The translations under genes were made by a program, and so were the position numbers. The notes below the pieces were generated by a model. The model did not search any database. It was given only the letters and a program-made list of their open reading frames with translations, and was not told the origin of the DNA. A stretch of 64,000 nucleotides of DNA from Lindgomyces ingoldianus (Eukaryota; Ascomycota; Dothideomycetes; Pleosporales; Lindgomycetaceae). Within the stretch, counting starts at the first letter, position 1, and every line of letters starts with the position of its first letter. The stretch spans positions 1,109,030-1,173,029 of the forward strand of contig NW_022985178.1 of the NCBI RefSeq assembly GCF_010093535.1, in the 5' to 3' direction. This document shows, one piece after another, positions 10,125 to 21,550 of this stretch.

Positions 10125-11605
10125 ATGGACGCTCCTTTTCAACGGCTCGTGGGGCGTTTCGTGCCAGTGTCATTGCCCCCGTCTGGGACCTTCGACGGGC
10201 AGACAGTTCTCATCGCCGGTGCTTCCACTGGTATTGGGCTCGCTGCTGCCGTGCACTTTGCGACCCTCGGCGCTAGCGTCATCATCACATCCCGCGTAGC
10301 ATCTCGTGGGGAAGCTGCAAAACGGCACATAGAAGAAGCGGTGGGGCCCTCTTACAAAGGCGACATATCGTGTCTTGAGCTGGACTTAGAAAGCTACGAA
10401 TCGTGCACCAGCTTCATGGCCAAGCTGAAAACCAGTCTCCCCGACCCTGCCGCGCTAGATGTAGCGATCCTGAACGGTGGCATGGTGAATTCTCACTGGG
10501 AGCAAAGTGAGGCAGGTTGGTAGGTACTACGGCGCTCATCTCTCCCCTGACCCTATTATTCACTATATGGTAAGCCTGGACCGGAATTCGATCAGTCTAA
10601 CGCGCAGGTGGTCTAGGGAAAGAACAATCCAAATCAACACCATCGGTACGACTCTCCTCAGCCTGCTTCTGCTAGGATGGATGCGTGAAGCCCGGAGTCA
10701 TAGAAAGTCTCCAGCGCATATAGTCTTCGTCTCCTCGCGCGACCATCTCTACAACGACATCGATCCACTGGTCAGGTGGTCTCAGGAAAAGGACGGCATT
10801 TTGCGACAGGTGTCCAGCAAGGACAACTGGGATGGCGGATTTTGGGAAACGCAGCCGAACTACAACATTAGCAAGCTTCTGCTCATGTACACGATCGAGG
10901 GTATCAGCGAATTGGCCCGAGGGCCGGACGGCGAGTAAGACATGAGCCCTTGAACCCATTCATCTCCCATCTCTTCCTCAACTAGTCCAAAAAATCCCCA
11001 TCGATACTCACAGCTGACACAATGCTGGGTTGCTAACGATTTGCTAGTCCTCTCGTCGTTGTTAACAGCGTGTGTCCCGGGATGGTCAAAACCGATATTG
11101 GCCGTCGCATAGCCACGAGATCGTGGATCCACGCGATCGGTGTCTGGCTAACTCTGTTTGTAACCGCCAAAACTGCCGATTCGGGCTCGAGAATCTGCGT
11201 CACGGCCGCACTGAAGCCGAAGGAGAATCACGTGAGTACTAGCTACCCAAGCGCACGTACACAAATCACGCTCTTGACAGTCAAACAAATTTGTTCTGTG
11301 TTGAGCATTGGAATCCATTCTAACCATGTGCGTTTTAGGGCGAGTTCTTCAATTACTGGATGACGCCCGACATGTATCGCGGGTATGTCATGACACATCT
11401 AAGTGGTGACTATTGGATAGAGTACTGATGAAGCGTCTATAGGCAAGCGAAGTCCGTAATCGGCAGTGACAAGGCAAGGGCACTGCAGAAACAGGTGTGG
11501 AAGGAGGTAATCGATGAGTTGAAATCCAACGTGCCGGGACTGCAGGCTAGTCTAGATAAGATGTGCCAGCCCGCCATGGATACATTGGGGAAAGGCTCGA
11601 TATGA
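10125..11605 (+). CDS. Short-chain dehydrogenase/reductase, five exons
   Basis: Exons 10125-10519, 10617-10934, 11048-11231, 11339-11382 and 11443-11605 join in frame to 367 aa, ending in TGA. All four introns (97, 113, 107 and 60 bp) have GT-AG ends; branch-like CTAAC is seen in introns 1-3 and CTGAT in intron 4. The protein is a classical NAD(P)-dependent Rossmann oxidoreductase. It has the cofactor motif AGASTGIG (residues 31-38), LNGG where NNAG is usual (116-119), catalytic Asn139, Ser171/172, the Y-x-x-x-K pair Tyr214/Lys218 and a PGMVKT loop (248-253). All catalytic residues are intact and no stop interrupts the frame. The start lies in a good context (GCCATGG). It resembles fungal retinol-dehydrogenase-like SDRs often tied to secondary metabolism, but there are no pathway neighbours here, so the substrate is unknown. 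Confidence 0.88.
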
Positions 11606-12069
11606 CGGCTTAATAAGTTTGGTTTCCCGTTCGTTGAGGTTCTGAGTTATCATTTCTTTTGCAACCCTTAGGTATACAATGGTGTTTCCGTGGATGAAAG
11701 ATCTTTTGGATCGCTCTCATATGTAAGAACTGATATCTACATTAAGCCTATTCACATTGAACCCAAGAGATCAACAGATCTAGATGTCACACGTGTCTCA
11801 CGCGATACCATACCCATGTACTGCACTATTCACTCATTAGGACTACCTGCTTTCTTGTACAGTATATAGTCAGCCCAGAGCTCTCTCAAGCTCCTTAGAC
11901 CTTACAATACACTTGTATAATTCACCTTATTTAGATCTTAATACCTTGTTAACTTGCTTACCCTACAACCCCTTCTTCGCTTATGCAAGAGTGATAAGCC
12001 TAGAGTTGCGCTTCTAACTAGTACTATAGTCACTACTGCACATTTAGCTTTTGCATCTAGCTTAAGAGG
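11606..12069. other. 3' flank of SDR gene and unassigned LTR-like sequence
   Basis: The first 150 bp are the likely 3' untranslated region. From about 11750 the sequence has an LTR-like look (TACAGTATATAG TATA-type motif near 11860, followed by pyrimidine-rich DNA), but no matching second copy or target duplication is visible in the window. No coding potential beyond a 60-codon frame that runs into the adjacent LTR. Confidence 0.3.
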
Positions 12070-12473
12070 TGTCGCGTACACTGAGAGCCTTGGCTCGGGC
12101 TTGGAGCCTGGGACACGGCTCGGGATCTGGAGATAATATGTTCCGAAGCTTGGTGTATATAAGGAGAGCCTTCAATTCTCCTAGATAGCAGAGTTACTTT
12201 ATCTAATCTTCTAAACAGCTACTGCTAGGCTATTTTAGTCTCTATAGTTATAGGCCTAGCACTGTAAAAACCTAGAATAATTCTTTTTATATAACTATAG
12301 CGCTAGTAAAAGCTGTTTAAAAGCTCTTTTATTCTTATTACCTTTAATACTTATGTTATGTCTAATTAAGATTCTTCTCTCTTAATAAGAGTGTACTAGC
12401 TTAAGGACTATATAAGCTAGCCTCTCTAGTTTATCTAGCTCTAGTTTTATACTCTTAGCAAAAACCTATAGGA
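12070..12473 (+). mobile_element. 5' end of copia family L (LTR plus leader), truncated
   Basis: A 177-bp LTR (12070-12246) with TGTCGCG start and a TATATAAGG promoter-like motif near 12160 is followed by interior sequence. The interior matches, in inverted orientation, the leader of the longer copy at 15640-21550 (21101-21353). Homology stops near 12473, where another repeat begins. The LTR is mostly free of RIP changes; the interior is AT-rich. Confidence 0.75.
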
Positions 12474-12887
12474 CTAGGTGGACTAGGGTACTAACATAGG
12501 TGCAGGTTAGGGTGCACTAGAATAGTATATTGTCTTAGGTGTATTACTAGAAACCTTCTAAGACAAATTTATAATAGGTCTAACATTAAATGTTTTGTGT
12601 AGTTAATAGATTACTTTAAAATAATAAAAGTGTTTCTTTGTTTTATGTTATAAGCTATTAAGTAGGCTACTATTATTTTAAAGAAGCTCTTTTAAGTGTG
12701 TTTAAACTCTAAGTTTAGTACTTTTAAGCTAAGCTGTATCTTCTTTTATAAGTAGACGAACTATTCTAACTTTAATATAAACTTTTTAACAGTAGCACTA
12801 ATAAAGTAAGCTTTAAAAGTAAAAAATACTTTTTTTAACACTTGTTACACCTTTATTTTTTATTACTAGTAATGAAGTAAGTTTATA
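12474..12887 (-). repeat. Repeat E, copy 1
   Basis: About 410 bp that reappears in reverse complement at 61087-61545, with scattered transitions. It is AT-rich without a readable frame or recognised ends. In the second copy it adjoins the interior of small LTR element A3. It is broken at 12886 by insertion of a Fot1-like end at TA; the undisturbed junction is visible in the second copy. Confidence 0.6.
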
Positions 12888-12986
12888 ACATACTTCACAG
12901 GCGAGTTGCTTACACACCTAAGTCGCTTACTTTTGCTAAGACCCTACTCTAACAAACTCTATTATAGCCTATAACAACCTGCTCTA
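12888..12986 (+). mobile_element. Terminal fragment of Fot1-like family D
   Basis: This fragment begins right after a TA with the family D terminal repeat (AACATACTTCACAGGCGAG) and matches the left end of the copies at 26632 and 42051 for about 100 bp. It is cut by the next LTR at 12987, between TATAACAACCTGCTCTA and GCAC in the intact copies. Confidence 0.75.
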
Positions 12987-13903
12987 TGTAAGGCCGGATG
13001 TCCTAGAACAGGCTAGTATGGCCTCACCTAACCTGTTTAGAGGTTATATAACCTGTGCTTTGTATATAAGCATAAATCCTAACAAGTAAGGCTTAGCAGC
13101 AATTTATCTCTTCTATAAGACACTTCTATCTTTCTTTAAAAGCGTGCTCTTAGTGCTATCTGTGCTACTTACTATTCTATCTTTATATTTAAATTACTCT
13201 ACAAGCTAGCATACTACTTAAGGGCAACATTCCTATATAATAGTGTTAAAGCAAAATGCTAGAGAAGAATTAGATATAACTAGTGCTTAAAACTACTTAA
13301 AAAGGTAGCTAAGACTACTACTTCTAGTAATACTTAACTAAGGTTAACACTAATATAAAAAAAAACAAAGTAAAAAATAAGTAAAAAAAAAATAAAAACT
13401 TTTATAAATTAGGGTTATTAAGCTATCTAGAAGGTAATTAGGGCTTAGAAAAGGTTAAAAGGGCTAGTGTAGGACTAAGCAACGCACAGTCTACCCCTGT
13501 AAATTAGGCTTTAGCAGAAGCCTGCGCCTAGCTGCAAGAGCAGCAAAAAGTGTAAAAACTAGCTAGAATAATAAAAATTTATTATTAATTTAAAGTAAGT
13601 AATATAAACACACTTAATAAGTTACTAACTAAAGCATTAAATATTATTATACTAAAACCTACTTAAGACTAAGTAAACCTACTGTGTTCTAAACTGCTGC
13701 ACTAATATAAAAAAAAGAACAAGGCAGACTATAATTAGTAGTGTAAGAATAATAAGAACTATTATTAATAAAGTTTATTAAGCTTTACTTAAAAATTATA
13801 GAAAATCTCTTTTAGCCTATTATATATTAATAAAATACTATGATTACTATAAAAAATATACTACACTTATTTAAAGCTTATTAACTTATTATAGTTACTA
13901 ATA
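12987..13903 (+). mobile_element. LTR family G: 5' LTR and start of interior, truncated
   Basis: The 201-bp LTR (12987-13187) starts with TGTAAGGCC and ends near CTTTATA. It matches an inverted copy at the right window edge (63881-64000) and a copy split by hAT at 55278. It has a GTATATAAGC promoter-like motif near 13057. The interior (13188-13903) is AT-rich with A-runs and no recognised protein. It ends where a family F terminal repeat begins. Confidence 0.6.
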
Positions 13904-14458
13904 ACATACCTAACAGGTTAGCCAGCCACACAGGTTAGCTAGCTACTTTTGCTAAGCCTCTACTACACTCTACCTATCTACATAATGCTTTAACAACAAC
14001 ACTAGATTAAATCTTCTAAAGAATGTTAAATATAGCTTACTCTTTAAGCTTTTAAATAAAACTTAAAACTCTTTTTATAATACACTATAGCTATTTATAA
14101 TGTCTTTTATATAACACTAAGTAATTAATGTGCTAGACAGCCTTTACAAGTAAAATGCTAGCCTAAATTAAGAAATCTAACCAAGCTTTAAAAAAAAGTA
14201 GTTATTAAGTATATACTTAAGCTTATTACACGCAGATTTCTCTCTAGGCTTATAGCTATAGCTAATATAGCTAATTCCTTACGCGCAGAGCGTAATCTAG
14301 GCTAGGTTAGCTTAAACTAGCTTAGTATATAAGTTAAGCACTGCCTTAAGTTTATAATAAAGTTTAATTATAAGTATAATTATAAAAAAGTATTTTATAA
14401 AAATTTAAAAGTTATCTAGAGCTAGTTTTACCTAGTAGCTAATATAAAAGCTAAGTAT
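13904..14458 (+). mobile_element. Fot1-like family F, 5' fragment
   Basis: Starts after TA with the family F terminal repeat (ACATACCTAACAGGTTAGCC). It matches the reverse complement of the transposase end of the full copy at 42934-44798 for about 550 bp, then stops abruptly at 14458, just before a 33-bp hairpin. It contains the N-terminal DNA-binding part of the pogo-type transposase, heavily mutated. Confidence 0.75.
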
Positions 14459-15640
14459 TACGCAGGTGAGCTGCTGCGCAGCTCACCTGCGTAGAGCGTT
14501 ACCTTAGCTTGTTAGAGCAGCGCTAGGCGTTTACCCTGTGTTTGTGCTTGTTGTCCTTAGTGATTCTAGTGTTTATTGCCCTAGGCAGCGCAATGCTTGT
14601 TTCCCTAGGCAGCGTAGGTCACATGCGTGCTATAATTACTGTAATAAAGGTAAATAAATTCTTCTACTTTTTAAGCTTCTATTCTTTAGATCTAACTAAC
14701 ATACTATGTGTAAGTTAATGCTTTTAAGCTTTAAAAATAACTTTAAACTTATTTATAATCTTTACTAACATGCATTTATAGCTTAATAAAGCTAAAAGAG
14801 CTGCTTGCTTGCGTGCCGCCGCTCTGCAGGGCTGCTCCGCCCGCAAGCCCGCGCCCACTACCCTCCGCCGCCCTGCGCGTACCCGCAAGCCCGCGCCTAC
14901 CACCCCCCGTCGCCCTGCGCCCACCACCCCCTGCCGGCCTCCTCCTGGTGCGCTCCGCGCGCAGTCCTGTCTAGGCTACATAAAGAGCGCGCTTGCAGGG
15001 CGCTTTAGTAAGAAGTGCTATAATTCTGCCTCTAGTAGTTTACGCTGTTAGCGCTATTTCTCTAGGCATAGCTGCCTGCCCCTGTAAGCCCTGCAGTAGT
15101 GTGTAGGGTAATCTAGTTTTAACCTATTTGCAGTCCCCCTATTGCTGTTGTCTATGCGCGGCGCTTTATTGCAGCTTTTGTTGCAGAGGACAAGCAGGTA
15201 AGCTTCTTTGCAGAGATTATACATTATACCTTAGATTAGACTAATAGGCTATAGGCTGCATTCTAGCTTTAGCTAGTTTTTTAAGCTCTGCTTAAAAAAA
15301 AAGTAGTAAAGAAAAAAAAAAAAAGATAAAAAAAAGTAGAAAAGATAAAAAAAAAAAAATTAGAAAAGATAAAAAAATAAAAATAAAAAAATAAAGTAAC
15401 ATTTCCTTTAGGCTTCTAGTGTGTTGCTAGCGCGCTAAGAAGCTCTTAAGTAAGCTTGTTAATCTTTTTATAGTTTAAGTATTCTGTGTTTTTGCGCATC
15501 TTATATACTAAATCCCTACTTAAACTTTATAGCATAGAGGAGTGTTTTTACTAGTAAATAGCTTTTTTATTTTTAAGCAGTGTAAAAATGTCTTTACTAT
15601 TAATAATTAATAATTTCTTTTTTTAGAAGCTTATTTACAT
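14459..15640. other. Mixed region with hairpin, GC-rich tandem repeat and A-tracts
   Basis: A near-perfect hairpin lies at 14460-14492. A GC-rich stretch at about 14800-14960 has two to three imperfect units of about 42 bp built on CCGCAAGCCCGCGCC. A-rich tracts fill 15290-15400 between AT-rich stretches. No LTR ends or reading frames could be assigned. It may include the 3' remnant of the copia element at 15640-21550. Confidence 0.4.
14460..14492. repeat. 33-bp hairpin
   Basis: ACGCAGGTGAGCTGC is followed by a 3-base loop and its exact reverse complement, giving a 15-bp perfect stem. It sits exactly at the break point of the family F fragment, so it could be a transposon terminus or a rearrangement scar. 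Confidence 0.7.
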
Positions 15641-15659
15641 GTCTTTAAAGTTAAAAAGC

Positions 15660-18600
15660 TGCTTAAAGTGCTTAAATTACTATTTTAGTAAGTGCTTTAT
15701 AAGTCTATCTACTAGCATGTTGCTTATTTTAATATAGCGCACTTTAAAAGATCTTTTTACATGCTTCTAGCGCAGCTACATGTTCTAGATATTAATGTAG
15801 CGCAGGTAGGTAGTTATCTAGGCGTTCTTTTCTACTACTAACTAGATTGTCTGCTAGTTATTACAGTAGATCTGCTATAGTGTGCCTAGCTCTAGAGTAA
15901 GCTCTTTAAAAAAGTGTTTTAAAGCTAGTAATTTCTTTATAATGTGCGCTAGAGTAAGTAGCTTAGCTTTTATTATAAACATAGTTACTATTAGCTAAAA
16001 AGCTACTTTTTATAAAATTAGTTTTTTAAAAAGTAAGATAATATATTTTTAAGATAATTATCTAGTCTTTATATAATTAGTAAAAAACATGTCTCTACAC
16101 ATAATAAGTTACGCGCCTTCTAGTGCTCTATACTATATGCCTGTTTGCCTTATAGAGTATAGGTACATAATTACCTAGTTTACTGCCTAGAAGTGCTGCT
16201 TTCCTAGGTTTATTAGGTAGTAGGAGAGCTAGAATGCTGTAAACGCTACATTAAGGCGCACTATAATTATAATGTAGAGTGTTAATCCTACGCGCTCTTA
16301 GTATTCTTTAATTTTATGCTTTAATGCTAATCCCTAGTTATTTATAAGCTCTTCTAATAGTAGAAGAGTCTCTAAAAAGAGCACACTTTTTATAAAGTTA
16401 AACTTCTTTACTACTTTTTTAAAATATATGTTGTGTACTAGCTAGATTATTCTAGCGTTTTTATTTTTAATTATTTTAATTTTTAAAAACTATTTACATA
16501 GCTTTTAATTTTTTAGCTTATATATTTTTTTAATTACATTAAGTAATTAGGAAGCTTTTAACTTATTATTATAGTAATAAATATAAAGTATGTTGTCTAG
16601 ATAAAAAAGAAGTAAGATATAGTAATTATAGTTAAAAAATAAGCATAGTTTTTTTTAAATAAAATAAGCTTAAGCTTCTAAAAAGCTTATAAGAGCTTTT
16701 AGTACTATAAGATTAGCAAGTTACATAGTTTATATAAGGCTTAGAGAAGCTTAACATATATGCTAGGCTTTATAAAGCTTTTTTAAAGCTTACATATTAC
16801 TTTTAGCTTACTTTTATAGTGTGTGTTTAGAAACACGCTTATAATATTATATTAGTTAATTTTTAAGTTAAATTAAGCTGCTATTACTATTACTATTTAG
16901 AAGAATCTAGCTGCAAAAGTAGCAGCATAGGTTAACTAGAGCAAGTTCTTACTCTAGAAATTACTATGTATATAAATATAAGCTTTACATTTAGCAAAAC
17001 ACTTATTTTAGTTAAATTTATATATAAATACCTACTTTAGTAAAAGCAGCTTAGATGTTGCTTTAGTTTATATAATTTTTTTAAGTAATTTTTTTAAGTA
17101 GAGTAGCTATTTCTTTTTATACTATGATTTTAAAAAGATTTTTATATAAGTGCTTATATAAATCTTTTTATTTTAAGAGTTTTTTTAGAAGCTTATAAGC
17201 TCTTAGTTAAAGCTGCTTATAGAAAGTAGCTATAAAAAACACTACATATAGTGTTTTAAGCACTTTATTATTATAAGTAATAAATGCTTTAAAAAAGTTT
17301 ATTTAAAAGTGCTTTAAATTAACTAGAGTAATATGTACACTACTTTTTTTTTAAAAGTGTTATATATATACCTCTGCTTTCTGCACCCCTAAGCTTACCT
17401 AAGTTATTAGAATCTTACCTCTATATTTTTTAGCTTATGTGTGTGGCTAGTCCCTAGCTCTTTTTATTATACGCATATTTAAAGAGTGCCTTACCTGCTT
17501 TAACTAAAGCTATAGAGAACAATGTTTTAGTATAAAAGGTAAAGGTTAATTTTTTAACTAGTAAGTTAGCTATTTAACTTAATAAGCCTAGTAAATCTAC
17601 TTCTTTAGTTAAGTGCACTTCTTAAGGATTACTAGTATGCTTGTGCCTACCCTATATAGGGCGTGTTATAGAGCTATTTATAAGCTCTTGCTTAGAAGTT
17701 AGCTCTAAAGTAATAAGTGCTATACATTTATTAAAAACTATATAAATTCTTAGTAACTTACTTATTATGCTTATTACCTACATAGTTACTTTTACCTTTA
17801 AGTGCTAATTCTTTAGCTAGCTAACTTAAGTTTTAATAAGCTTTTTAGTTTCTATACTTTTAAGCTTACACTTTTAGAGCTTTTAATTTAGTATATTACT
17901 TTACTACTTATTTAACTTTTAAAGTAAAAGCTTAAAAGCTTCTTTTATATTATAAATTTTACTTTACTTATTAAACATTTTAATAATCTTAAAGGCTTTT
18001 TTCTAGAGAATTAGTTTATTACTTTTATCTTTATAAAAGTGTGTTTTATTAAAAGCTATGTTTATTATAGTAATTACCTAGTTAAGTAATAAAACTTATA
18101 TTTTATAGATATTTAAGGCTCTGCAGCCTACAAGATATGCTATGTAGCTCTATAGAGTTACTTTAAAGCTTTACTTCTAACGCCTAGCTCCTTGTTCCCT
18201 ATTAAGTAGGTAAGCGTGACAGCTGTATGTGTATATCCTGCTCTAATTAGGTCTTAGATTAGCTGTAGCACTCTTTACCTGCTCTAGCTTATAGTATTAA
18301 AAGTATTTAGTAAACTACCTATCTAAGACTTTATTTAGTAAGTGTAGGTTATATATGTGCAACAGGCTTATATTGTACAGCTATGTTACTACGTTTATTA
18401 CTTCTAGCTAGAGCTTCTTAAGAAGTCCTGCGCTGCTTCTTATCTTAATAAACTTTATAATTATCTCTTATTTAGCTTTTTCTGCAGCTTTATTTAGCTT
18501 ATAAGTGTATAGTAAAAAGCTTTTAATATTAATGCTAAATTTCTTTACTTAAAGCTTATACCTTAACTTTCTATGCTAAAAGAGTGTAGTAGTGTTATTA

Positions 18601-21060
18601 TCTTGCTATATTTTGCTAATCTAGAGCTTATATTAATTAGACACTATGCTCTTAAAGTTCTCTATTACTCTCTAGATTTCTAAGAGTGTTTTTGCCTAAA
18701 GAGAGTATAAAAAAATTTTACTACTATATTTATCCTTAATAATTATTATCTATAGAGCTCTGCTGCGCTTTAATAGCATATTAAACATGTTCTATGCAAC
18801 TCTTTAGAATAGGCAGGGAGCTTACTCTTTGTTACAACCCACGATTGGATTGTAAGCAACTAATTAGCGGTACCCCACAGTTTAAACAATCAAGGATGGA
18901 AAGTTCTTAACCCTGTCCTAGCCCAGTCACGTGACACGACAGAAGAGGAATGGCTCCGGCAATTAGACAGATGCATAGAGGAATGCATTGTCTAATAGGA
19001 AGTTGCATGCATAGGCATGCAACTAAACGCTTACTAACAGACGCTAAAGTAAGCATGCAACTGCATGCAGTTGCACACAACCTTATGTATATAGTTTTAA
19101 TCACAACTATAGTTAGAAGGCTGTGATTACTATTTAGTCTTTACCTACATAATAGACTAAGAGGTATAGATACCTTTTTAACAAAGATCTTGCCGCCTTA
19201 TATATATTGCAACACATATACCTTCTATTCTATCCTTTTAGATTAGTTTACCAGCTCCCTATACAGCTGCTAGGTTAAACCACAATCTACCTTCTCTCTT
19301 CTCTGCTCTACCCATACTCTGCTTAACAGACTGTACACCTAATTAAGCTAAGTCCTTCCCCTTTTGCTCTAACATAATCACAGGCTGTAGTGCTCCTGAA
19401 AATACTATTTTAACAGAGCAAGGATTGTAACACTCTTTTAGTCTTCTTAATATAACCCGCTTAGCGTAGGTTGTTGCGCAGTGCTTATAGCAGACTTACT
19501 CTATACCTATTATTTATATGTTCTTTGCGCTTTTAACTAGAGCCTACAGAGCTTTAGAGCCTAGGTGTCCTGCGCGCGCATGCTAAAGCTCTTCTAAGTC
19601 TAAGTGTAGGAATGTAGTCTATAAGTGTTAGCAATCTAAGAGTACACTGTACACTAGTAAGTAGAAAGAGACAGCTTTATATTTAATAAACATAAAGTTA
19701 TGTTCTTAGTAAAGTGTTGCAAGTACTCTATTTTTTTCTAGCGTGCCTATGCGCAGTGTACAGTTAAGTTTTAAATACTATAGTTCTTTTTCTCTTAAAT
19801 AAGCTTTTAAAATAATATTAACATAAAATCTTTTTACTATAACTACTTTTTATAGTGTAAGATCTTTTATGTGCTTTTTTTATACTTTTTTTAACACTTT
19901 TCTAAGCTTTCTAGTTCCTGTTCTCTAAATTAGGTGCCTACTTTTACTATATATAAACTTTAAGCTTTTTTAAATAACCTAGGTATACGCAGCTTAATAC
20001 TATTTACTAAGTGCGTAGCACTCTTATTATCTAGAATTGTGCTTATAGAGAGTAGGTAAGAATTAAAATTTATAGTTATATGCTTCTCTAGTTTTACTAA
20101 AAGCGCTAGGTTAATAAGTGCAGCAATAATGCTTTTTAGAAATGCTAGTTTATCTAATTCTTTAATAGCTTTTAAAGTAGAGGAGGCTCTATCTAAAATT
20201 ACACAGCCTTTTTTAAGCAGTATAGCTTTTACTTTTTTACACTGCACTTACTTAAGCCTCTTAAAGATCTTCTAGTGTGTAGTTTTACTAAGCGTCTTTA
20301 GCTTTCTAATAACTACTAACATAAAGTCTCTACAGTCTACTGCTTTTTATAAATAAAGGGATTACTCTAAAGCTCTGCATAGGCACAAGTAGCTTAATTA
20401 GGCTAAAATAAATTAGGCTAACTTATTATCTAATTATCTACTAAGTGTTGTAAATATACCTATGCTTTAGTTGCTTATGTGCAGGGAGTGCTTTTAAAGC
20501 ATTATTAAAAAGATCTTACTAATTTCCTAAATTATTAAAGGCTTCTTGCTAAGTGCGCTAGCCTCTATAACCCTCTAGTGCATAGAGCGCGCCTAGTCTA
20601 GTGCAAGCTTTAGAGCTAGAGCGTCTAGGAAGTCTTGTGCAGCTAGCTAGCCTTCTACATTAAGAATCTTATAGGTCCTTGCCTTCGTGTATAAAAAGTG
20701 CCACTGCTAGTACTAAGCTTTTAAGGTTATAGTGTTATACTTTACCTTAGTAAGGTAAGCTTTATACTTTACTTATATAAGATTTTTTATACTTATGTCT
20801 GTTAGTGCTAGCTTTTGTTTTAAGGCTTATATAAGTGCTTATAGAGTAGATTAGTTCTCTAATATAAGCTGTATTATTATAGGTCCTAGAAGCTCTAGTG
20901 CAACAGTTGCATTAACCTAGTTCTAGATTGTCTAAAGACGCGTTGCGTAGGAAGCCTAGTTGCTTAATTAAGCTTAGTACTTAGTAATATTAGTCTAGTA
21001 CTATATATTAGCCTTCTTTAGAGAGTTCTTAGCAGTAATTACTCTAAGTGTAGGCATCTC
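15660..21060 (-). pseudogene. Copia gag-pol relic of element L
   Basis: On the minus strand a gag-like segment reads through TAG stops. The protease active site appears as LDNKSATHLVN near 20010-20045, where LDSGAT is expected, within a 95-codon frame at 19960-20247. The RT active site is FYLDNIL (YLDN at 16592-16603), with the second Asp changed to Asn. The RNase H C-terminus reads YIKISNMLVDRL near 15700-15740, typical of Ty1/copia. Frames shift repeatedly and stops are frequent, so no product is possible. The order gag-protease-RT-RNase H supports copia; integrase lies between protease and RT but is poorly readable. Confidence 0.72.
18830..19432. repeat. Solo LTR H, 603 bp, little mutated
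   Basis: Begins TGTTACAACCC and ends GGATTGTAACA, flanked by the perfect target duplication CTCTT (18825-18829 and 19433-19437) inside copia element L. Its first half is GC-balanced and rich in palindromes: stem AGTTGCATGC/GCATGCAACT at 19001-19024, a 20-bp perfect palindrome at 19056-19075, and TCACGTGA at 18927-18934. No second LTR is present. Orientation was not determined. Confidence 0.85.
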
Positions 21061-21550
21061 TAGAGCGCTGTTTATAGGATTTAGAGGGTCTAGTCTATCT
21101 AGATTAATCATGTCCTATAGGTTTTTACTAAGAGTATAGAACTAGAGCTAGATAAACTAGAGAGGCTAGCTCACGTAGTCCTTAAGCTAGTATACTCCTG
21201 TTAAGAGAAGAGCATCTTAATTAGCTATAACATAGGCTTTGAAGGCAATAAGAATAAGTAAAGATAAAGAATAAAGCTTCTAAATAGCTTTTACTAGCGC
21301 TATAGTTGTGTAAAGAGAATTGTTCTAGGTTCTTAAAGCGCTAGGCCTCTAACTGTAGAGAATAAAATAGCCTAGCAGTAGCTGTTTATAAGATTAGATA
21401 AAGTAACTTTCCTATCTAAGAGAGCTAAAGGCTCTCCTTATATACACTAAGCTTTAGAACATAATATCTCCAGATCCTAAGCTGCGTCCCAGGCTCTGAG
21501 CCCCAGTCCCAGGCTCCGAGCCCCAGCCAAGGCTCTCTGTATACGCGACA

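Larger units (their letters stand above)
15640..21550 (-). mobile_element. Copia LTR retrotransposon L (5' LTR to RNase H), degraded
   Basis: The 5' LTR is 21354-21550 (minus orientation). It carries a roughly 20-bp duplication not found in the 177-bp copies. Downstream, the minus strand shows, in copia order, a gag-like chain (about 21060-20400), a protease motif, RT and RNase H ending near 15660. The 3' LTR was not found, so the element is truncated or its end is scrambled in 14459-15640. It interrupts the Fot1-like transposon Q at 21551. A solo LTR (18830-19432) was inserted later. Confidence 0.75.

Noticed and set aside
14724..15051. Pro/Arg/Ala-rich frames in the GC-rich segment
   Set aside because: Low-complexity translation of a GC-rich tandem repeat, open in several frames at once.
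15290..15400. A-rich tract as a LINE poly-A tail
   Set aside because: No LINE reverse transcriptase or target duplication nearby; several A-rich stretches of this kind occur in the window.
12070..21550. One large element bounded by the family L LTRs at 12070 and 21354
   Set aside because: These two LTRs are in inverted orientation and unrelated fragments lie between them, so they belong to two insertions.
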